Source: Acanthamoeba castellanii str. Neff | Taxonomy: Eukaryota; Discosea; Longamoebia; Acanthamoebidae | Assembly (NCBI RefSeq): GCF_000313135.1 | Contig: NW_004457268.1 | Coordinates: forward strand, 175,830 to 201,440 | Reading direction: 5' to 3' | DNA: 25,611 bases | Shown here: in pieces, positions 20,146-25,611 of the stretch | Position numbering within the stretch: the stretch's first letter is position 1 | How the letters are laid out: every line of letters starts with the position of its first letter | Program-made: the position numbers and the translations under genes | Notes under the pieces: model-generated | Told to the model about the DNA's origin: nothing | The model's database searches: none | Seen by the model: only the letters and a program-made list of their open reading frames with translations

Positions 20146-20599
20146 GTGTGGTTTTTAGACGCGGAGATCCTGGAGCGCAAGTACCCGGTGCTGCTCAACG
20201 AGTTTTCCATCCGCGCGGGCAGCGGCGGCCGGGGCCTGCGTCGCGGCGGCGACGGCGTCGTGCGCGAGCTCCAGTTCCTGCAGCCGCTCACCGTCGGCAT
20301 CCTGTCCGAGAGACGCGCCTTTGGTACAATCGCACGCACGCACACACCACACACACACACACACACACCGCATCCGCACACGGCCTAACTATTATTATTC
20401 TTATTTTCATTATTATGCAGCGCCGCACGGGCTCAACGGAGGCGAGGACGGTGCGCGCGGATCGAACGAGTGGGTGAAGGCCGACGGGCGGGTGGTGTAC
20501 CTGGGCGGCAAGAACACCCTGACCATGGGCGTCGGCGACCGCCTGCGCATCATCACCCCCGGCGCCGGCGGCTACGGCAAGCCCACCACCACCAACTGA
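14338..20599 (+). CDS. OPLAH: 5-oxoprolinase (ATP-hydrolysing)
   Basis: Cytosolic enzyme converting 5-oxo-L-proline plus ATP and water to L-glutamate, the salvage step of the gamma-glutamyl (glutathione) cycle. I place 25 exons, the first 14338-14418 and the last 20421-20599, with all phases agreeing; 1271 residues, close to the 1288 of the human enzyme. HyuA-like half: [15 protein letters not shown] at the start, [65 protein letters not shown] (split by an intron at GFDM) and [19 protein letters not shown]. HyuB-like half from exon 14: [63 protein letters not shown] and the terminal [11 protein letters not shown]. Intron 11 appears to use a GC donor. Several introns carry GT or CA tracts. 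Identification is secure. Confidence 0.96.
17087..17203 (+). other. Probable GC-AG intron in 5-oxoprolinase gene
   Basis: Exon 11 reads ...GSIIIE and exon 12 [11 protein letters not shown], matching the family spacing if the donor is GAG|GCACCA. A GT donor at 17114 (TAC|GTCATA) would also keep frame but would add nine residues (APPPYNLPY) just before the conserved LRYEGTD block. The GC donor is favoured but not proven. Confidence 0.55.
20109..20144 (+). repeat. (GT)18 microsatellite in 5-oxoprolinase intron 23
   Basis: Pure GT dinucleotide run shortly before the TTTTTAG acceptor at 20158. A CA run at 20340-20368 occupies the next intron. Confidence 0.95.
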
Positions 20600-20915
20600 T
20601 GCTATTCGTGGAATTTTTGCCCTCCCTCTTGATCACACTACATTCTTTCTTTCGCCACTTACCTCTTCGGTGCGATGGCCACCACCAATGGAACGGTCAG
20701 AAGGGCGAAGAAGTTGTGCACTTCTGTCCTCCGCTTCTGAAAAAGAAAGACAACACGAAGAAGCTGCGCCACCAACGCTGGCTGACTGCCGCTTGGCTGA
20801 AGGAGTAGAGAGCAACGTTGAAGGTTGGCCGCTGCTGGCCGCTACCATCTGCTACTGACCCCCCTTCAAGGAGGCCTGTGGTACGAAGAAATGAGCGCTG
20901 AGCTTATGGCTGACA
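20600..20915. other. Intergenic, no gene supported
   Basis: Between the 5-oxoprolinase stop and the F-box gene start. Short open frames exist on both strands (for example 20688-20858 plus, 20848-20633 minus) but show no domain, splice logic or codon bias that I can support. It likely holds the 3' UTR and the next promoter. Confidence 0.5.
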
Positions 20916-22397
20916 ATGGAAGCGACTGACGGAGGTGGCAGCAGGGGTGGATGGGTGACGGCGTCGTGCGGTGGCTGCGAGCGGCTTCGTCGGTGTGGTC
21001 GCTACACGTACGCCTCTGCTCACTTCGCTGCAGTGACGCCGAAATGTTGTTCACGCGGGGACTGCTCACACTTTCTCTCTTGTGAAGGTGGCTAGGGCAG
21101 AAGGGCACGACCTGCTCGAGCGCCACGCCGGCTTGACGTGCCCCCTGTTGTGCGTACCCACAGACGTGCTGCTATGCGTGATGGACCATCTCGAGCCCTA
21201 CGACCTGTGCAGTGTGGCACAGACCTGCGCCGTGCGTACCTTGTTAGAACCCGCCCACTCGCTCACGACAGATTCTAACGCACCAGTCTGTTGCGTGACA
21301 GGCTCTCGACCGAGTGAGCAGCGCCGACTGCATCTGGCGTCGGTTTTGTGATGTCGGTTGCGCCGACACTGCAGGTACGCCGTGGAAGGGCAAGTACATG
21401 AAGTGGCTCGCGCCTCGGTTAAAGCGATTTGCCCGCAGAAGACGTACCGCATACTCCGCCCACACGCACACGCACACGCACACGCACACGCACACGCCCC
21501 ATCGCACACGCACACGCCCCATCGCACACGCACACACCATGGCTTCAACTTTCGCGGTGCCACAGAGGCGGAAATGCAGTCTACCACGCCGAGCCCAGCA
21601 GAGCGAACATTGAAGGTGGTGCTCTACGGTGATTGGGGTGCGCTTCACACATTCTTGAGCGTTCAGGTCCGTTCGAGAGGATTGAGCGACTGATTTCGGT
21701 GGAAACAGGTGTGGGCAAGAGCACGCTCCACCGCCGTCTCACTGGTTATCGGTATGTGCCCTACCAACCGCCAACAACGTTGCGCATTCCATACCGGGTT
21801 CAGACTCTCCAGATCGCGGGACTGCCCGTCACCCTCCATCGTACGTCCAAGCCATGGCCAACTCATGCTAGCATTGACTATGGTTGACCGCGAGTCTCGG
21901 CGCGTCAATGTTGGACTGTTGACTGGCGGTAGTGTGACGCAACCCTAACCCTAAGCAGAACCGCCCAGCGTGATACTTGGTACTTGCTCAAGCCCAGGGC
22001 TTCCATCAACTGAGTGCGAGCGCGAGTGTGCGTTGAACTGAGCATAATCACAGTTGGAGCCAAGGCGGATCTGGAGGAGCGTAGGCAGGTGACGGCTGCG
22101 GAAGGCCAGGCCCTGGCTCTCGAGCTCGGCACACTCTGGGCCGAGACCAGCAGCTTGACCGGAAGAGGAGGTGCGGCGTACGTTCTCTTTCGTGCTCTCG
22201 CGGTCGGGCAGCAGCTGACCAGTGTGGGTGCAGTGCACGAGGCGTTTCAGCTCTTGGCCGAGTCTGTCGTGTTGGGCAAGCTGCACGCAAGCGCTGGGGG
22301 CGGGTGGTACATCCCCGACCACCAGCTTCTGTGCCAGCTCTACTATAACACCACAAGGCCTCCTACCACAATTTGCGCTGCAGTAGCCCAATTATGA
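20916..22397 (+). pseudogene. F-box / Ras-like GTPase fusion gene, apparently broken
   Basis: Front part: exons 20916-21007, 21096-21231, 21302-21374, 21566-21637 and 21709-21840, all in phase. These give an F-box (LLCVPTDVLLCVMDHLEPYDLCSV, then SSADCIWRRFCDV) followed by a GTPase start with P-loop GDWGVGKST and a switch I-like TTLRIPY. Back part: frame 22044-22397 carries the G4-like VGAKADL (Asn of NKxD replaced by Ala), RRQVTAAEGQALALELG and the G5-like WAETSSLTG, then an AVHEAF helix. Between them no DTAG (G3/switch II) is found in any frame. A weak VDRES echo of the next helix ends at a stop inside a telomere-like repeat at 21941. F-boxes recruit SCF ubiquitin ligases; joined to a Rab/Ras-type GTPase this is unusual. 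Whether the gene still makes a shorter protein is unknown. Confidence 0.6.
21941..21954 (+). repeat. Short interstitial telomere-like repeat
   Basis: AACCCTAACCCTAA, 2.3 units of CCCTAA, lies exactly in the stretch where the GTPase core (switch II to G4) is missing. Too short to exclude chance on its own. Confidence 0.5.
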
Positions 22398-22450
22398 TGC
22401 ATGTGGAATGGTGCATAAGGAATGAAGCATGCTATTTACATTGGGAAAGT

Positions 22451-22776
22451 CTATTCCTTCACCAACTGCTCTATGGCCCACGACCCATCTTCCAAGTCCT
22501 CCTCCACGACGTAGCGCCTCTTCTTGACAGGCGTGGATCTCGCCTTCTTCTCCTCTGTTCTGCCACGTCGTCGATCACAAAGCTTCGTTTGAACGTCGTC
22601 GTCCTGTCTGTTCGTTCGTTTTTCCGGCTCCTGGCGCTTGACTCCCCTACTGACGGCATTCTCGCCGGTCTCCTGTCGAGCGCCTCCGCCACCAGGAACG
22701 ACCAGTCAACCAGCCCCAGGGCGCCCCTGTCCACCGGCCCTCGTGGCTTGGCCTTCTCGCGCCCGGGCACCTCCTC
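22451..22776 (-). CDS. C-terminal part of a charged, probably nuclear protein
   Basis: Minus-strand exons 22776-22735 and 22672-22451 (phase 0, 62-base intron) follow a TTGTGCAG acceptor and end at TAG. The 87 readable residues are highly charged, with a basic KKARSTPVKKRRY resembling a nuclear localisation signal and an acidic VVEEDLEDGSWAIEQLVKE end. No upstream exon is recognisable in 22780-23130, so this may be the tail of a gene with a distant exon or a relic. I do not recognise the family. Confidence 0.4.
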
Positions 22777-23128
22777 CTGCACAAGTTTATGGATGTCAAA
22801 TGCGCGGTCCAATGTTGTGATGTGGATCTCTTAAGTGTACCCTTAAGAACTGAGCCCTGCAACCACACCCTCACAACTGGAAATGTCAATAACCCACCAC
22901 AGACAAGATACTGCAGAAGAGTTGAAATCAAGATGAGTAGTTGAACACCAAGCCACCAACCAATTTTAGGCAAGGAGCTTGAGTGCTGCAGAGTGAGAGA
23001 GAAAACAAATCCCTCTGTTGTAGTCAAATTTGGGGATATTCCTCTTTTTTAAAACCAAAAAGTTCCTATTGAATAAACAGGTGCACAGAAAACCAGTAAG
23101 GGACCTCTAAAGTTCTGATAGTGTGTGA
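22777..23128. other. AT-richer region, no gene recognised
   Basis: Composition shifts to lower GC than the neighbours, and no open frame has coding-like codon use. A small inverted pair CTTAAG...CTTAAG lies at 22831-22848. It may be intron or relic sequence of the flanking pseudogenes. Confidence 0.4.
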
Positions 23129-23230
23129 AGCACAGTCACAACTAAGTCAGATCCACAGGAGGCCACTGGGCCCTGGATCTTGAGCTTGGCACACTCCAGC
23201 CTAGACATCAACACAAGGCCAGCTACCACA
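23129..23230 (+). pseudogene. Eroded second copy of the GTPase C-terminal region
   Basis: 23159-23197 is clearly related to 22101-22137 (shared GGCCCTGG, GAGCT and GGCACACTC blocks), and 23209-23230 to 22349-22370 (ACAAGGCC...CTACCACA). The two matching blocks have the same order and orientation as in the GTPase gene but are closer together, indicating a duplicated copy with an internal deletion. No usable reading frame remains. Confidence 0.55.
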
Positions 23231-23405
23231 GGGAGCGGTGATATAGCCGCATCCACTGGGGAATTTTTGGAACAAAACAAAGCCCCGAACATGCCACAGG
23301 AGAATAGTGGCAAGGAGATTTTCTTTCCCCGAATGTCCGCAACACGCTGTTATCTTATTTCTTTCATTCTTTCTTTACTTTTACATACAACGCCAACACA
23401 ACAAC

Positions 23406-23933
23406 ATGTCGTTCCTTCGCCTGACTCTGCTGGTCTGTCTGGTCGTGCTCGCGGTGGTGACGTCCGCCGTCGTCGGAGTTGTGGTCGAGAGCGACTGGTG
23501 CGACGACGTTCAGGCCGTGCACGTCCCCGTCGCCATCTCCAAGGGCTCGCCCATCACCACCGGCAACGGCACCGCGTGGACCGACGCCGGCGCCAGCGTG
23601 TGCACCCCGGTCACCTCGATCGACAGCGTCTGGCGCAGCTACTTCACCTTCAACCCCGACGGCCCCGGCACTGTCAAGGTACTACACCCCCCCCCGCCCC
23701 CTGCGCCACCGTGTGTGCGCCACCGCACGACACGCACTGACCAGCCGCAACAACGACGTGGTGTCCAGGTTCAATGGGACGACAGGTTCTTCTTCGAGTT
23801 CGTGGTGGACCTGCCGCGCAATGTGTGCAACGGCTCGTTCTCGAGCCCGGACAAGCGGGCCGTCGGCGGGTGCTACCCGTGCCAGCTCTACACCTCCAGA
23901 TTCGAATGCTACTTCTACTGGCTGGGCCACTAA
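23406..23933 (+). CDS. Small secreted protein with six cysteines
   Basis: Two exons, 23406-23678 and 23769-23933 (AAG|GTACTA, TCCAG acceptor, phase 0), 145 residues. The N-terminus is a strong signal peptide or signal anchor (MSFLRLTLLVCLVVLAVVTSAVVGVVV). The remaining domain has cysteines in DWCDD, SVCTP, RNVCN, GGCYPC and FECYF, an even number suggesting three disulfides, plus NGT and NGS glycosylation sequons. Its strands are aromatic-rich (VWRSYFTFNPDG, RFFFEFVVDLP). I do not recognise the family; a secreted or surface role is inferred only from the signal peptide and cysteines. The gene faces the XRCC1-like gene tail-to-tail with 122 bases between stops. Confidence 0.8.
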   Translation: MSFLRLTLLVCLVVLAVVTSAVVGVVVESDWCDDVQAVHVPVAISKGSPITTGNGTAWTDAGASVCTPVTSIDSVWRSYFTFNPDGPGTVKVLHPPPPPAPPCVRHRTTRTDQPQQRRGVQVQWDDRFFFEFVVDLPRNVCNGSFSSPDKRAVGGCYPCQLYTSRFECYFYWLGH

Positions 23934-23952
23934 ACAAAAAGCCAAAACAAAC

Positions 23953-23958
23953 AATAAA
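23953..23958 (+). terminator. AATAAA poly(A) signal
   Basis: Canonical hexamer about 20 bases after the stop of the small secreted protein gene. Confidence 0.6.
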
Positions 23959-24055
23959 CCATTGCCAGCTGGCTTTGTCATTACATCTCTCTTCTTGAGA
24001 CTCACCTCTTTGTGGTGGTGGGTGGTGGTGGTGGTGATGATGAGGGGTCTTGGAC

Positions 24056-25611
24056 TCAGAGGAGATAGGGCTGTTCGGGGCGGCGGGTGGCGGTGTTGAT
24101 GGCGTCCCAGGCCCAGTGCGGCGAGACCACCTTGACGGTGCCCACCCCGCCGCTGGCCAGCACCGAGGCGTCAACGTCGCGCCGCCACGACACCACGTGC
24201 GTGGTCTCCTCCGTCACCAGCTCGCTCACCTCCGCGCCATACGCCACCGCGTACCGCTCCAGCTCGCTCTGCGCTCACATCCGGATGACGTCAGCACGCA
24301 CGTGTCATGTCGTTCTGCGTGTGCGTGTGCGGTGGTCCGTGTGCGTGTGCGGTGTGTGGTGGTGCATGTGCGGTACCTTATCGCAGGCGGGGAAGTGATT
24401 GCCCTTCTTCTTGTTGTGTCCATAGAAGTAGAATGAGAAGCCGGCGAAGATGGACGGCAGCTCGGTGACGGCAGCCGAAGCCGTCGACGAGGAAGTCGAG
24501 GCAGACGGACCCGAAGGAATGACAATCACTTTCTTCTTCGTCGTCGTCGTCGTCATCGTCGTCGTCTTGTCAGTCTCCGGCTCTTCCTGTTCACTTTCAT
24601 CGTCGGCCGGGCTCACGTCTTCCTCTTCGTCGTCGTCTTCATCATCATCGTCCTCGTCTTCGAGATAGTGCTTGGGCAGGGCATAGTAGAGGCGCTCGCT
24701 GAGGTGTCGCTTCTCGCGCCAGCAGTCCGTCACCCACCCGGCCCGCACCACCTTCCCGCCCAGCCGGTCCGCATGCTTCACCGCTGCACCACCACCGCCG
24801 CCGCCGTTCGCCGCTATCAGTCGCAGAGATGGGAGCAAAAAGAACGAAGCGAAGACAAAGAACGAAAAAGAGCTAAAAACGAAGGACTGGTCCATAGGGT
24901 AGTACCGAGGGAGGAGAGGGCCGTGGCGGCGGGCGCGAGGAGCACCAGGTGTGTCGACATGCGTCCGCCGTACGGCACCCACTCCTGTTTGTTCAACCGC
25001 GCAATCAGCAGGCTGCGTGCGCGCGCGCGCGTGTGCGTGAGTGCGTGCGGGGCAAACCTGAGACACGGTGCCGCCCATGGCTTCGATTTGCTGGGTGAGT
25101 TCCCGCTTCGCGTCTCCGTCGACGCCGTCACCAAAGACGACGCCCACGCCGCGCAGCAGGCGGCTCACCCGCCTCTCCTCCCTCTTCCGCCTGTCCTCCT
25201 CGCTCTCCTCCTCCTCCTCCCTCTTCGCCCTCTTCTTCCTCATCAGTTGCTTCTGCGCTGTCTCGCCTCCTCGCTTCCTCCTCGTCGTCGTCGTTGTGTC
25301 GACGATAATCTCCTCCTTGGCCTTCGCGGCGTTGGCCTTCTCCTGCTCGACGTCCATCTCCTCCGTATCGCTCCCGCTGCCCTCCGCGGCGGCGTCGCCG
25401 GCGACTGTCGTCGCCTTCGTCGCGTTCGGCTTCGGCTTGTCTGGCGCTGGGCCGGCCTTGGGCGTCGTCGCAGAGGCGGCCGCCTGCGGCTTGAGGTCGG
25501 TCATGTCCATCTCCTCGGTGCCGCTGTCGCTGTCGCTCGGCTTCTTGGTCGCGGCCTTTTTTGGCCTTCGGCTTCTTGGTGGCGACGACGACGTCCATCG
25601 CGTCCATTTCC
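24056..25611 (-). CDS. XRCC1-like protein with two BRCT domains (5' end outside window)
   Basis: Minus-strand exons: from beyond 25611 to 25058, then 24984-24906, 24783-24377 and 24268-24056, all GT-AG and in phase. N-terminal to the BRCTs is a disordered, Lys/Glu/Ala-rich region. BRCT1 reads LLRGVGVVFG...AMGGTVSQ, EWVPYGGRMSTHLVLLAP and LGGKVVRAGWVTDCWREKRHL; the gapped order and the GGRMSTHL/GGKVVR.GWV.DC pattern resemble XRCC1 BRCT1. An acidic linker (EDEDDDDEDDDEEED) leads to BRCT2: ELPSIFAGFSFYFYG, LERYAVAYGAEV, THVVSW and VVSPHWAWDAI. XRCC1 is the scaffold of single-strand break repair, its BRCT1 binding PARP1 and BRCT2 ligase III. The XRCC1 N-terminal domain, if present, is off the window, so another BRCT repair scaffold remains possible. 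A 6-T run at 25557 shifts the frame. Confidence 0.75.
25557..25562 (-). other. Homopolymer frameshift in XRCC1-like gene
   Basis: Upstream coding reads MDVVVATKKPKAKK and downstream coding reads AATKKPSDSDSGTEEMDM, in different frames joined at a run of six A (minus strand). With five A the two read as one continuous Lys-rich segment. A base-call error or polymorphism is more likely than real inactivation. Confidence 0.55.

Noticed and set aside
20688..20858. Short plus-strand ORF after the 5-oxoprolinase stop
   Set aside because: No domain, no splice context, and a comparable ORF on the opposite strand; not supported as a gene.
22471..22812. 113-residue minus-strand frame across 22812-22471
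   Set aside because: Its second half is Arg-rich shadow; the alternative frame ending in IEQLVKE has better composition and a consistent 62-base intron.
24305..25510. A single 401-residue minus-strand frame covering the BRCT gene
   Set aside because: It reads through three introns; conserved BRCT strands switch frame at clear GT-AG sites, so the spliced model is preferred.

Overview
The window looks like nuclear DNA of a gene-dense, intron-rich protist. Exons are GC-rich with strongly C/G-ending codons. Introns are short, mostly with GTACGY or GTGCG donors, and many are filled with GT/CA repeats. Genes lie on both strands at spacings of about 100-450 bp. The gene content, dense introns, F-box/LRR proteins and a CCCTAA-type telomere motif suggest an amoebozoan such as Acanthamoeba; that is inference, not proven here. 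Exon models below were built by hand from splice signals and reading-frame phase; every internal junction in the large models keeps the frame.

Left part (1-6762): the 3' nine exons of an alkyl-DHAP synthase gene (ether-lipid synthesis, +). It meets tail-to-tail a run of minus-strand genes: a small unrecognised gene, a zf-C2HC_2 zinc-finger protein, a complete secreted GH27 alpha-galactosidase with both catalytic aspartates, and a tiny Cys-rich protein whose first coding exon is just the ATG.

Middle (7011-14337): a 941-residue leucine-rich-repeat protein (-) with a collapsed paralog remnant just downstream of it. It is divergent from an old-yellow-enzyme flavin oxidoreductase (+). Next comes a minus-strand gene for a secreted, free-standing furin/kexin-type pro-domain with no protease attached.

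Right-centre (14338-20599): a complete 25-exon ATP-dependent 5-oxoprolinase (gamma-glutamyl/glutathione cycle).

Right end (20916-25611): an F-box plus Ras/Rab-like GTPase fusion gene that appears broken at switch II, with a short telomere-like repeat in the gap; a charged nuclear-type C-terminal fragment (-); an eroded second GTPase fragment; a small secreted Cys-containing protein (+); and the 3' part of an XRCC1-like two-BRCT protein (-), which runs off the window.

The genes do not form one pathway, and no operon-like logic is expected. The most unusual items are the free pro-domain protein, the F-box-GTPase fusion and its decay, the two GC-AG introns sharing an AG|GCACC donor, and the LRR remnant.
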